Assembly: GCA_963728925.1 (NCBI GenBank)
Contig: CAVSMB010000035.1
Coordinates: forward strand, 1-64,000
DNA length: 64,000 nucleotides
From: JBBPZA01 sp963728925
GTDB taxonomy: Bacteria > Actinomycetota > Thermoleophilia > Solirubrobacterales > Solirubrobacteraceae
Reading direction: 5' to 3'
The translations under genes and the position numbers were made by a program. Shown here one piece after another: positions 9,617 to 17,885 of the stretch. Positions within the stretch are counted from its first letter, which is position 1, and the number at the start of each line of letters is the position of its first letter. The notes beneath the pieces were generated by a model. That model did no database searches, was not told where the DNA came from, and saw only the letters and a list, made by a program, of their open reading frames with translations.

Positions 9617-10204
9617 TCACGGCACCGGCGGGAAGGGGCAACTCGTGTTGCACAACAACGCCCCGCCGCAGAGCACAGCGACCAGCGACCACACCGCCCG
9701 TGGACCGAACCGCAGCACCCACGCCCGCGCCGCGACCGCGACCGCCTCAACCGCGTCCCCGAATCCGCTCGTGGCCGGCGCGATCGCCCCGAGCTCCGAG
9801 TCCAGCACGACCGCCCAGCGCGCAAAGTGCGCCCGGATCACATCCGCGTTCGCGGCGAACCGCCGCAACCAGCCGCGCACCGTGTCCTTCGGTACCGCCA
9901 GCCGCCCGGCGATCCCGCGGTGCCCGTCCCCGGCCGCCTTCGCGACCAGCGCCTCGCCGATCACCGCAACCCCGTCGCGCCGCCGCAACAAGCAAACGTC
10001 CGGCAGCAGCACGTGCGTTCCCTCGCACCCCCGACACTTCGCTCGCCGCGGCCGCAACCGCCGCTGCCGACCACCACCGCAGCGAACGACCCGCCCGCGC
10101 GCATGCCCCCACGGTCCCAACACCCCGCGACAGAACGGGCACCCCAAAAGCCCGCCGACCAGCTCAGCCTCAACCCGCGCCTGCTCGGCGCATACCATCA
10201 ACAT
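9617..10204 (-). CDS. Zinc-ribbon / helix-turn-helix protein of the transposon
   Basis: About 195 aa from ATG 10204. An upstream ATG at 10252 lies in the loop of a hairpin and is less likely. CPFC near the N terminus and CRGC about 38 residues later form a zinc ribbon, then THVLLPD. An HTH follows (GIAGRLAVPKDTVRGWLRRF). The C-terminal third is hydrophobic and Ala-rich. It resembles the DUF6431-type proteins that accompany actinobacterial integrase-core transposases, as I recall them. It is the first gene of the operon, 19 bp before the transposase start. The zinc ribbon plus HTH plan is also that of TniQ/TnsD target selectors, but homology is not evident by eye. Confidence 0.65.
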   Translation of the reverse strand: MLMVCAEQARVEAELVGGLLGCPFCRGVLGPWGHARGRVVRCGGGRQRRLRPRRAKCRGCEGTHVLLPDVCLLRRRDGVAVIGEALVAKAAGDGHRGIAGRLAVPKDTVRGWLRRFAANADVIRAHFARWAVVLDSELGAIAPATSGFGDAVEAVAVAARAWVLRFGPRAVWSLVAVLCGGALLCNTSCPFPPVP

Positions 10205-10225
10205 CGGGTGCCACCTCCGGCATCC

Positions 10226-10271
10226 CGAGAGCCCTCCCGACTGAACCACCAAGCTCGCGGGAGGGCTCTCG
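10226..10271. terminator. 14-bp stem-loop just inside the right transposon end
   Basis: CGAGAGCCCTCCCG (10226-10239) pairs perfectly with 10258-10271 around an 18-nt loop, between the right transposon end and the first gene. No U-tract is evident. By position it could block outside transcription entering the transposon operon. Confidence 0.6.
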
Positions 10272-10337
10272 CGCGTCTACGAACGCGCCAAGCCTCCCAC
10301 CCCCGTCCCGGCAGTGAACAGCGCGACCGCGTGCACG

Positions 10338-10364
10338 CGTGCCGAAATCAAGCGGCGTTCAACA
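10338..10364. repeat. Right terminal inverted repeat of transposon copy B
   Basis: Read inward from 10364 it begins TGTTGAACGCCGCT, a 21/27 match to the left end. The target duplication TCTGT follows at 10365-10369. Confidence 0.85.
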
Positions 10365-10672
10365 TCTGTGCAGGAACGCGGCGTCAAGCGTGGGGTTGGG
10401 ATTGACGGGGTTGGAGTGTTGGGCGGCGGGGGGGTGCGTGTGCGCGGTTGGTGGTGCGGGTCGTGTGCGCGCAGGCGCCCAGCCTTATCTCGGTCCGCGA
10501 CCCGGAATGGCTCCGGGCCGGCGACATGATGGTTGATGGGTGATCCCGCTGGGGGAAGCGTTGCGGCCGCTCGGTCTATCAGGGCCGTCCACGCGAGCGT
10601 GGCGGCAGGAGCATGGGAGGAGCCGGCCGCGGCGCATCGCTGTGAATGAGGGCTGCGCGCGCATGACCGACT
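10365..10672. other. Gene-free stretch between transposon copy B and IS110
   Basis: About 300 bp with the TCTGT duplication at its left end. No convincing coding frame, tRNA or repeat was seen. It may include the 3' non-coding end of the following IS110 element. Confidence 0.5.
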
Positions 10673-11704
10673 TCACGCGGGTTGCAGCGCCTCCTCGCCG
10701 AGTTCGCGCAGCGTGTGGTAGCTGCGCTTGAGTAGCTTGCGGGCGATCGACAGGCACGCGCGATTTGCGCCCAATCACTCCGCCGTCTGGCGGTAGTAGT
10801 CGCGGTCGGGACTGCCGGCGCGTGCGGCGGACTGGGCCGCCTCGAACAGCGCCCAGCGCAGCGCGGGCGGTCCCTGGCGGGAAAGGTGGCCGGGGGCGCG
10901 GCGCATGTCGGACTGGTGCACGGTGATGTCCATCCCGGCGTAGCGGACCGCCTCGCGCGAGGAGGAGAACCGGCCGGGGTCACCGAGCTCGGCGAGGATC
11001 GCGACCGCCGTCAGCTCCCCGATCCCGAAGTGGGCCGCCAGCGCCCGACAGCCCGCCTGGCGGCGCGCATAGGCTCGCAGCTGCTTGTTGAGCGGGGCGA
11101 GCTGCGCGTCGAGTGCATCGATCATCGCCAGCGCGACCGTGACCTGCTGGCGCGCGCAACCCGGCAGCGGCTGAGCGGCGAGCCACCGCTGCCCCTCGTC
11201 GGTCATCAAGTTACGCCGCTGCGGGCAGCCGTGGTGGTAGAGCACTGCTTGGATTCGCTGCTGCCACTCGCCTCGCTGCTCAGAGAGCGTGTGCCGCAGC
11301 CTGACACGCGCGCGCAGATCCAGGATGTGATCGGGCGGGATCCAGGACTCCGGCAGCCGCCCCACCATCACCAGCTCGCGCAGATGCCGGGCGTCGGCGC
11401 GATCGTTCTTAGCGCGCTTCTTGTTCCCCCGCCGAGCGGCCGTCTCCGCGGGCTCGGCCAGGTGCACCACGGCGCCCACCCGCCGCAGCTCCTCGACCAC
11501 GAACCGCCAACCCGTCGTCGCCTCCAGCGCGACCTCGAGCTCTTGATCGCGGAAGCGCTCAAGAAACCGGCGAACCCCGGCGCGATCCGCCGGCGCCACA
11601 CGAGCGCGCGAGATCTCCCCGGTCGACGTGTCGATCCACTCGGCGGTGATCTGCGCTCGATGCTGATCGAGTCCCATTACGATCCTCACAAGGGGCCTCC
11701 TCAA
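10673..11704 (-). pseudogene. IS110-family transposase with in-frame TGA
   Basis: A 343-codon reading frame interrupted by a single TGA at codon 310 (10775-10777). After the stop the same frame continues with an IS110-like tail (ACLSIARKLLKRSYHTLREL) to TGA at 10673, so a CGA to TGA change is the simplest explanation. N-terminal DEDD motifs are present: Asp in MGLDQHRAQI, Glu in VALEATTGWR, two Asp in KNDRADARHL. The Transposase_20 part (HFGIGELTAVAILAELGDPG, RYAGMDITVHQS) is intact. The 309-aa product would lack about 34 residues. Start is GTG or ATG near 11704. Confidence 0.85.
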
Positions 11705-12125
11705 GCTCCACGGTCTGAAACGCCTGCGCGGACAAGCGCCGCGCTTGAGCTGAGGAGGTCCCTACACGCGCGCCCGGATGGACCCGCTGCTCCTGCCATC
11801 TATCAAGTCACGCCGGTGGTCCTCGGGCGGCGGCGGGCGACACAACATCCGTCGGTCAGACCCACACTGGTCGACAGAAAGTCAATGAGTCAGCCCGTCG
11901 CCAGCCCGAGGACCTACCGGCCACGCCGGACGCCACCGCCCGACCAGCTCTCTCACTGAGAAAGGCAAATCACGTCTGGATCCTTGCGTGGGGCTGTGAG
12001 ATGCTGCGGGTTGGGTACGGGTGAACCCCGTCCGGACGCCGCTGGGCGCAGTTCCCGGATGCCGGCGAACGCGCGAAAGCGCGATCGTCCTCGCCGATGC
12101 ACTCGACCTCCGAAGGGAGCGCTCC
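11705..12125. other. 5' flank of IS110 and leader of the stress-protein gene
   Basis: No gene is recognised here. In the IS110 group the non-coding DNA upstream of the transposase encodes the structured bridge RNA, so the first 200-250 bases (minus strand) are the place to look, although I could not confirm a fold. The last part holds the leader and the AGGGAG ribosome-binding site of the gene at 12126. Confidence 0.4.
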
Positions 12126-13022
12126 ATGTTCGGCACGGTGATCGTCGGGATCGACGGCTACGACGGTGGTCGCGACGCCCTCGCGTTCGCGCGCTCGCTC
12201 AAGCCCGATCAGCTCTACCTCGTCTCCGCCTACCCGGTCGACCGCATCGTCACCCGCGCGTCCGTGCGCGACTTCGACGAGCTCTTGCGCGAAGACGCGC
12301 TCCGCCGCCTCGAGTCGGCGGCGGTCGACGCGGGTGTCGACGCCGGGCGCCACGCGGTCGCCGACTCGTCGCCGGCCCGCGCCCTGCAGCGTGCGGCCGA
12401 GGCGCACGACGCCGACCTCGTCGTCGTCGGCTCGTGTCACCGCACCGCCGCTGGGCGCGTGCTGCTCGGCGACGTCTCGCGCGGCGTCCTGCACGGCGCA
12501 CCGTGCCCGGTGGCGGTGGTGCCGCACCGGTTCCGGGCCACCGGCGGGCGCCTGGGCACCGTCCTCGTCGCCTTCGACGGCTCACCGGAGGCGCGCGAGG
12601 CTCTGGAGCTCGCCGCGAAGGTCCGCGAGGATCTCGAGGCGTCGCTCGTCGTCGCCACGGCGATCGGGTCCGTGTCGGTCTTCAACATGTCGCCGCAGTC
12701 CATCGACTGGAAGGCCTTCCTCGACGCCGAGCGGGCCGAGGCCGAGGACGAGATCCGCGCGGCGCTCGACGAGATCGGGGCCGCGGCCGAGACGCGCGTC
12801 GTCGTGGGGAACGCCGGATCGGCGCTCGCCCGGGCGTCCGAGGACGCGGACCTGATCGTCACGGGCTCTCGCGGCTGGGGCGCGCTCAAGCGCGTGGCCC
12901 TGGGCAGCACTTCCGACCACGTCGTCCACCACGCGGCCTGCCCGGTCATCGTGGCCCCGCGCCCGCCGGTCGAGGCCTCCACGGCACACGCGGACCGGCA
13001 GGACGTCGAAGCGACCTCCTGA
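12126..13022 (+). CDS. Tandem universal stress protein (UspA x2)
   Basis: A 298-aa protein with two UspA domains. The first (about 1-140) starts MFGTVIVGIDGYDGGRDAL and has the nucleotide-binding-type loop VVVGSCHRTAAGRVLLGDVS. The second (about 150-285) starts TVLVAFDGSPEAREALE and has VTGSRGWGALKRVALGSTSD, a good GxxGxxxxxxxGS ATP-binding pattern. I chose ATG 12126 because it is preceded by AGGGAG and begins the conserved beta strand. The longer frame from 12021 has no support. It lies directly upstream of a broken response regulator, a pairing common in stress regulons. Confidence 0.9.
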   Translation: MFGTVIVGIDGYDGGRDALAFARSLKPDQLYLVSAYPVDRIVTRASVRDFDELLREDALRRLESAAVDAGVDAGRHAVADSSPARALQRAAEAHDADLVVVGSCHRTAAGRVLLGDVSRGVLHGAPCPVAVVPHRFRATGGRLGTVLVAFDGSPEAREALELAAKVREDLEASLVVATAIGSVSVFNMSPQSIDWKAFLDAERAEAEDEIRAALDEIGAAAETRVVVGNAGSALARASEDADLIVTGSRGWGALKRVALGSTSDHVVHHAACPVIVAPRPPVEASTAHADRQDVEATS

Positions 13023-13073
13023 CCGTGGGCGGCCGATATGGAAGGCTGGCCGGGTGAAGCCGGCCGGCCTCAG

Positions 13074-13320
13074 GTGAGAATCGTCCTCGCCGACGATCAC
13101 GCCGTGGTCAGGTCCGGCCCTGCGCATGGTGCTCGAGCGCGCGAGCGACCTCCACGTGGTCGCCGAGGTCGGCGACGCCGAACGGGCGGTCCGCACCGTG
13201 CTCGGGCACACGCCGGCGGTGCTCGTCCTCGACCTCAACATGCCGGGCGAGCTGACCTCCCTCGAGGCGATCCCGCGGGTCCGCGAGGTCTCGCCGGACA
13301 CGCGCGGCGTCGTCCTGTGC
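13074..13320 (+). pseudogene. NarL/FixJ-type response regulator fragment
   Basis: From GTG 13074 the frame gives VRIVLADDHAVVRSG. One extra base near 13113 then shifts it, and the next frame continues LRMVLERASDLHVVAEVGDA, with the phosphoacceptor region VLVLDLNMPGE, to RGVVLCG. There homology stops, so half the receiver and the whole HTH output domain are missing. It is clearly paralogous to the intact regulator at 17088 (VIADDHAVVRTGLRM, VLVLDLNMPGE). No function is expected. Confidence 0.85.
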
Positions 13321-13372
13321 GGGTGGCGGCCCTGGCGCTCCTCCTGGCGCCCCCGCCTGCCACTCTCTCGCC

Positions 13373-14035
13373 ATGAGACGGCCCACTCGGATGCTCATCG
13401 TTCTAGGAGGTCTCGCTGCAGCCGCGGCGATAACGGATCGGGTGTACCGCCGCTACCTGCGTGACCGGGTCCTGACGTGGGGCGCCACTGCCGATGAGGC
13501 GGAGCGGGCATGCCTGGAGACGAGTCGCTCGACCCGGCCGACATCGTTGCCACGCGAGCAATCGGAAGCGACGCGCCCCCGGCGGCGATCTGGCCCTGGT
13601 TGATTCAGATGGGACCCGGGCGGGCCGGCGCCTACACCTATGACTGGATCGAGAACCTGTTCGGCCTCAACATGCACAGCGCCGACCGGATCGTCCCGGA
13701 GTGGCAGCAGCTCGACGTCGGCGACGTCGTGCGGAGCCAGGAGGGCCAACCTGGGATGCGGGTCGAGATCCTCGAGCCGGAGCGTGTGCTCTCCAACCGC
13801 TCGGAAGCAGGCGACTGGGTCTGGACGTTCGCGCTGGAGCCGAAGGACGGTTCGACCCGCCTGATCAGCCGCAACCGGATCGCGAAGAAGGCCGCCGCGG
13901 CAGGGCAGCGCTTGGGGATGCTGGTGATGGAACCAGGCTCTCTGGTGATGGAGCAAGATGCTGTTGGGCATCAAGGAACGTGCCGAACAGCTCGCGGCCG
14001 AGCAGTCCTCGCGCTCGCCGCGATCAACACGTTGA
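13373..14035 (+). pseudogene. SRPBCC-like protein with two frameshifts
   Basis: Three consecutive frames together make one SRPBCC-type protein. The N-terminal part, MRRPTRMLIVLGGLAAAAAI to about 13517, has a hydrophobic leader. The middle frame starts MPGDESLDPADIVATRAIG and includes IWPWLIQMGPGRAGAYTYDW. A C-terminal piece, MLLGIKERAEQLAAEQ, is in a third frame to TGA 14035. The shifts lie near 13515 and 13953. The middle frame alone could still make a roughly 150-residue ligand-binding fold, but the native ends are lost. Confidence 0.7.
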
Positions 14036-14109
14036 ACCGGGGTGATGACACGGCGCTCGTGGAGCCAGGTCGCCATGAGCCCGGCTGAACCAACTGGCAT
14101 AGTCGCGCT

Positions 14110-15009
14110 ATGGCCGACGCTATCCACACCGAGGGACTGACGAAGCGCTACGACGAGACCGTCGCCCTGGACTCGCTCGACCTGTCCGTCAAGGAGGGCG
14201 AGGTCTATGGCTATCTCGGGCCAAACGGCGCGGGGAAGACGACCACGATCCGGCTGCTGCTCGGCCTCCACAGGCCGAGCGCCGGCCGGGCGGAGATCTT
14301 CGGCATGGACGCCTGGTCGCAGGCGGTCCCGGCCCATCGCCGCGTCGCCTACGTTCCGGGCGAGCCGTTTCTGTGGCCGGCGATGACCTCGGCCGAGACC
14401 TTCGAGTTCCTGGCGAAGCTCCACGGCGGCACGGACCTCGGCTACCGGGACCAGCTGGTCGAGCGGTTCAAGCTTGATACCTCGAAGAAGGTGCGGGCGC
14501 TCTCCAAGGGCAACCGGCAGAAGGTGCAGCTGGTCGTCGCCCTCGCCGCGCGCCCAGACCTCCTTATCCTGGACGAGCCGACCAGCGGCCTCGACCCGCT
14601 GATGGAGGCAGCCTTCCGCGACAGCGTCCATGAGGCCAAGGTGCGCGGCCAGACCGTCTTCCTCTCCTCCCACATCCTCAGCGAGGTTGAGGCGCTCTGC
14701 GACAGGGTCGGGATCCTCAGCAACGGCAGGCTCGTCGACCAGGGCACCCTCGCCGAGATGCGCCATCTCTCGGCGCATCGGGTCGAGGTGACGTTCGACG
14801 GCACCCCGCCTGAGATCGGCGCATTGCCCGGCATCGACGCGACGCAGGCCGGCGAGCACACGCTGCGCTTCGAGGTGAGGGGCGGCATCGAGCCACTGAT
14901 CCAGGCGCTCGCCTCGCAGAAGGTGGTGTCGATGACGAGCCGGGAGCCCTCGCTCGAGGAGATCTTCCTACACCACTACGACTCCCAGGGCGGGGATGGC
15001 TGCGCTTAG
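14110..15009 (+). CDS. ABC exporter ATP-binding protein
   Basis: A 299-aa ABC ATPase of the drug/antibiotic exporter (CcmA-like) type. Walker A GPNGAGKT is at about 38-45, the signature is a variant LSKGNRQKV near 137, Walker B is LLILDEPTSGLD near 155, and the H-loop is in LSSHILSEVE. A C-terminal domain after residue 220 ends SLEEIFLHHYDS, the usual dimerisation tail. It overlaps the permease gene by 14 bp, so the two are co-translated. The substrate cannot be told from sequence. Confidence 0.93.
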   Translation: MADAIHTEGLTKRYDETVALDSLDLSVKEGEVYGYLGPNGAGKTTTIRLLLGLHRPSAGRAEIFGMDAWSQAVPAHRRVAYVPGEPFLWPAMTSAETFEFLAKLHGGTDLGYRDQLVERFKLDTSKKVRALSKGNRQKVQLVVALAARPDLLILDEPTSGLDPLMEAAFRDSVHEAKVRGQTVFLSSHILSEVEALCDRVGILSNGRLVDQGTLAEMRHLSAHRVEVTFDGTPPEIGALPGIDATQAGEHTLRFEVRGGIEPLIQALASQKVVSMTSREPSLEEIFLHHYDSQGGDGCA

Positions 15010-16585
15010 GTCACTGGCCTGGCGCCGTTGGGTCGGCGGCCGGATCCGCGATCTCTCCTTCGCGGCGTTCTTCCTCGTCTACGCCGCGGGCCAGGCGATC
15101 GCCTACCGCAGCACCTACCCGACGGTCCAGGACCGGATGCAATTCGCGCAGAGCTTCGGCGACAACAAGGCGCTCCGCCTCTTCTACGGCGTGCCGCATG
15201 ACCTGGTCACCAGCGGCGGCTACGCGGCCTGGCGGGTCGGCGGGGTACTGGCGATCTTCGCCGGCGCCTGGGGGCTGCTGTCGGCGGTTAAGTCGATGCG
15301 CGGCGAGGAGGAAACCGGGCGCGAGGAGCTGGTCCTGGCGGGTGCGGTGGGACGGGGCACCTCCTTCGGTGCCTCTCTCACGGCCGGCGCTCTCGGCGCG
15401 GCGATCCTCGCCGTGGCTCTCTGGGCCGGGCTGGTGCTCGCGAAGCTTTCGGTCGGGCAGTCCGCTCTGCTTGGGCTCGCCACCCTCGGTGCCGGTGTCG
15501 TGTTCCTCGCCATCGGGGCGCTGGTCAGCCAGCTCGCCTCGACCAGGAGGCTGGCGCTCGAGCTCGGGCTCGCCGTCCTCGGCGTCGCGTTCATCCTGCG
15601 CGTGATCGCCGACACCTCCGGGTCGCTCGACTGGCTTCGATGGCTCACGCCGCTCGGCTGGGCCGAGGAGATCAGGCCGTTCACCGGAGCACAGCCGGCC
15701 GTCCTGCTGCTGATGGCTGCGGCGACGGTCGTGGTGGCAGCCGCCGCCTGGCGGATCGCCAGGCGGCGCGATACCGGCAACGGGGTGTTGCGCTCGCCGG
15801 ATTCGCGCGAGCCGGACCTCGCGCTTCTCTCCTCGCCTCTCGCGCAGGCGTTCCGGGATGAGCGCGGTCGGCTGGCGGTCTGGCTGGTCGGCGGTGGCGT
15901 GTTCGGCGTGGTCATCGGCGTCCTCGCCAACAGCGTCAGCTCGGTGAACGTCTCGCTGTCGCTTCAGGAGCAGCTGCAGAAGCTCGGCGCCGGCTCGATC
16001 ACGACGGCATCCGGCTACATCGCCTTCTGCTTCCTCTTCTTCCTCCTGATCGTCTGCCTCTTCGCCTCCTCGCAGATCGCCGCCGCGCGCCGCGAAGAGG
16101 CCGACGAGCGCCTCGAGACCGTCCTCTCCGAGCCGGTCAGCCGCCGCTCCTGGCTAGCCGGGCGCCTGTTGCTCGCGGGGGCCGGCGCGATGACGCTCTC
16201 CCTCCTCGTCGGCTTTCTCACCTGGGCCGGCGCGGTGGCGGCGGGCGCCGATGTCTCCCTCGGCGACATGATCGGCGCCGGGGCGAATTGCCTCCCGGTC
16301 TCGCTGCTCTTCCTCTCCCTCGACGCGCTCGCCTTCGCGCTGGTCCCGCGTGTGACGGCGGGGATTGCGTACGGCTTGGTGGTGATCGCCTTCGTCTGGG
16401 AGCTGTTCGGCTCACTGCTCGACCTGCCGAGCTGGGCCGTCAACCTCTCGCCCTTTCACCAAGTCGGGTTGGTGCCCGTCCAGGACTTCAAGACGACGGC
16501 GGCGATCGTGATGCTCTCCGTGGCGGCGCTGGTGTCGGCAGTCGCGATCCGCGCCTTTGAGCGCCGGGACTTGACCGGCCCCTGA
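14996..16585 (+). CDS. ABC exporter permease (large, about 12 TM; polyketide-exporter type)
   Basis: A 529-aa integral membrane protein made of two repeated six-helix halves, roughly residues 15-250 and 300-525, each with an EER/EE-rich cytosolic stretch before a helix cluster (MRGEEETGREELVLAG; ARREEADERLETVLSEPVSR). The length and duplicated plan match the COG3559-type exporters annotated as exporters of polyketide antibiotics. It partners the ATPase encoded just upstream. Export of a toxic compound is a reasonable expectation, with the substrate unknown. Confidence 0.88.
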   Translation: MAALRSLAWRRWVGGRIRDLSFAAFFLVYAAGQAIAYRSTYPTVQDRMQFAQSFGDNKALRLFYGVPHDLVTSGGYAAWRVGGVLAIFAGAWGLLSAVKSMRGEEETGREELVLAGAVGRGTSFGASLTAGALGAAILAVALWAGLVLAKLSVGQSALLGLATLGAGVVFLAIGALVSQLASTRRLALELGLAVLGVAFILRVIADTSGSLDWLRWLTPLGWAEEIRPFTGAQPAVLLLMAAATVVVAAAAWRIARRRDTGNGVLRSPDSREPDLALLSSPLAQAFRDERGRLAVWLVGGGVFGVVIGVLANSVSSVNVSLSLQEQLQKLGAGSITTASGYIAFCFLFFLLIVCLFASSQIAAARREEADERLETVLSEPVSRRSWLAGRLLLAGAGAMTLSLLVGFLTWAGAVAAGADVSLGDMIGAGANCLPVSLLFLSLDALAFALVPRVTAGIAYGLVVIAFVWELFGSLLDLPSWAVNLSPFHQVGLVPVQDFKTTAAIVMLSVAALVSAVAIRAFERRDLTGP

Positions 16586-16622
16586 GCCCGGATCCGCTCG
16601 GCGCCGCTCGTGGGGTCTCACC

Positions 16623-16919
16623 GTGCAAAGACGGCCAGCGGCAAGCGCCCGGTCCTCGCGCGAAGCGGAAGCCGGACCCGAGGTCGGCACCGACCTGAAG
16701 CGCGAGCAGATCGTCGGAACCCCCGACATGAAGCCCTCGCTCATCGTCGCCAAGGTCAAGGCGGCCGGACTGAACAACGTCACGCTGCCGACGTGCGACG
16801 TCGCCGGCACGCCCATCACCACCGGCGGTCGGGCCAAGTGCGTTGCCAGCTACATGCGCATCCACGCCCTCGAGGCGACCGGCGGCAAGACGTACGCCCA
16901 GATGCCGCAGTTCGTCTGA
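16623..16919 (+). CDS. Unrecognised short ORF, possible gene fragment
   Basis: A 98-codon frame. The first 25 residues look like random high-GC translation, but from about residue 26 (LKREQIVGTPDMKPSLIVAK) to the end (EATGGKTYAQMPQFV) it has normal protein composition, so it may be the C-terminal end of a lost gene. I do not recognise the family. No clear ribosome-binding site was seen. It lies between the exporter operon and the response regulator. Confidence 0.35.
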   Translation: MQRRPAASARSSREAEAGPEVGTDLKREQIVGTPDMKPSLIVAKVKAAGLNNVTLPTCDVAGTPITTGGRAKCVASYMRIHALEATGGKTYAQMPQFV

Positions 16920-17087
16920 TCTGGATCACAGGTCGTCGGCGGGTGGCCCCGGTGCGCTCAGGCGCGCCGGGGCCGCAAGGCGTCCTGACCCCGAGTCGGT
17001 CCCGCGAGCAATGGACGGTCGGCGACCCGCCCGCGGCAGCTCGCGGACCGAGGCCCTCGGCGGCTGGTAGCGGACGCGTTCTTTGGC

Positions 17088-17804
17088 ATGATGCCTGCGT
17101 CTCAGGCCGCCGACGGGACTATGGATGAGATGACGACCGGTGATATGACCGACGAAACGGCGGAAGCTCGCGAGACGGTGACCATCGTCATCGCTGACGA
17201 CCACGCCGTCGTCCGGACCGGCCTGCGGATGCTGCTCGACGCGGAGTCCGGACTCGAGGTGGTCGCCGAAGCCGGCGACGTGCCGGCCGCGGTTCGCTCG
17301 GTTCACGGACACAGACCCCGTGTGCTGGTCCTGGATCTCAACATGCCCGGGGAGTCCAGTCTCGCGGCGATCCCCACCCTCCTCGAGATCTCGCCGACCA
17401 CGGGCGTCGTCGTGCTTACGATGCAGAACGACCCGGCGTTCGCCCGCGAAGCTCTTCAGGCCGGGGCGTTGGCCTACGTACTCAAGGAAGCCGCCGACGA
17501 CGAGCTCGTCCAAGCCGTCCGGATGGCTGCCGCCGGCAAGACGTACCTCAATCCCCAGCTGGGCGCTCGGCTGGCGGCCGAGCCCGCTCAGCCTGCCGGT
17601 CCGCCGGACGACCTGACCGAGCGCGAGGTCGAGGTTCTGCGGCTGATCGCCCTCGGTCACACGAATACGGAGATCGGTGAGCACCTCTACCTCAGTGTGC
17701 GCACGGTTGAATCACATCGCGCCCATATCCAGCAAAAGCTGCGGCGTTCGAGCCGCGCCGAGCTGGTTCGCTACGCGATCGAGCACGGCCTCGCCGAGCT
17801 GTAG
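17088..17804 (+). CDS. NarL/FixJ-family response regulator
   Basis: A two-component response regulator. The receiver domain (about 25-140) has the acidic pocket VIADDHAVV, the phosphoacceptor Asp in VLVLDLNMPGE, Thr in VVVLTMQND, and Lys in AYVLKEAADDE. A LuxR-type HTH (about 170-235) has LTEREVEVLRLIALGHTNTE and VRTVESHRAHIQQKL. No sensor kinase is adjacent. Several ATG starts are possible (17088, 17121, 17130, 17145); the conserved domain begins after all of them. A truncated paralogue at 13074 suggests duplication of an ancestral USP-regulator unit. Confidence 0.92.
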   Translation: MMPASQAADGTMDEMTTGDMTDETAEARETVTIVIADDHAVVRTGLRMLLDAESGLEVVAEAGDVPAAVRSVHGHRPRVLVLDLNMPGESSLAAIPTLLEISPTTGVVVLTMQNDPAFAREALQAGALAYVLKEAADDELVQAVRMAAAGKTYLNPQLGARLAAEPAQPAGPPDDLTEREVEVLRLIALGHTNTEIGEHLYLSVRTVESHRAHIQQKLRRSSRAELVRYAIEHGLAEL

Positions 17805-17817
17805 GGCGAGTCGCCAC

Positions 17818-17836
17818 CACTCGTCTGCGACGAGTG
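17818..17836. terminator. Stem-loop between convergent genes
   Basis: CACTCGTC and GACGAGTG pair around a TGC loop, 13 bp after the response-regulator stop and before the end of the converging oxidoreductase gene. There is no U-tract, so it is either a factor-dependent or a weak bidirectional terminator. Confidence 0.45.
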
Positions 17837-17885
17837 TGGGTGCTCGGCCTGAGGGCTAGGGCGACGAGCGACGGGACTCGATGAG

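Noticed and set aside
9617..10204. Calling this protein TniQ
   Set aside because: It shares zinc-binding pairs and an HTH in general terms, but no TniQ-specific motif order can be seen; kept as a hypothesis only.
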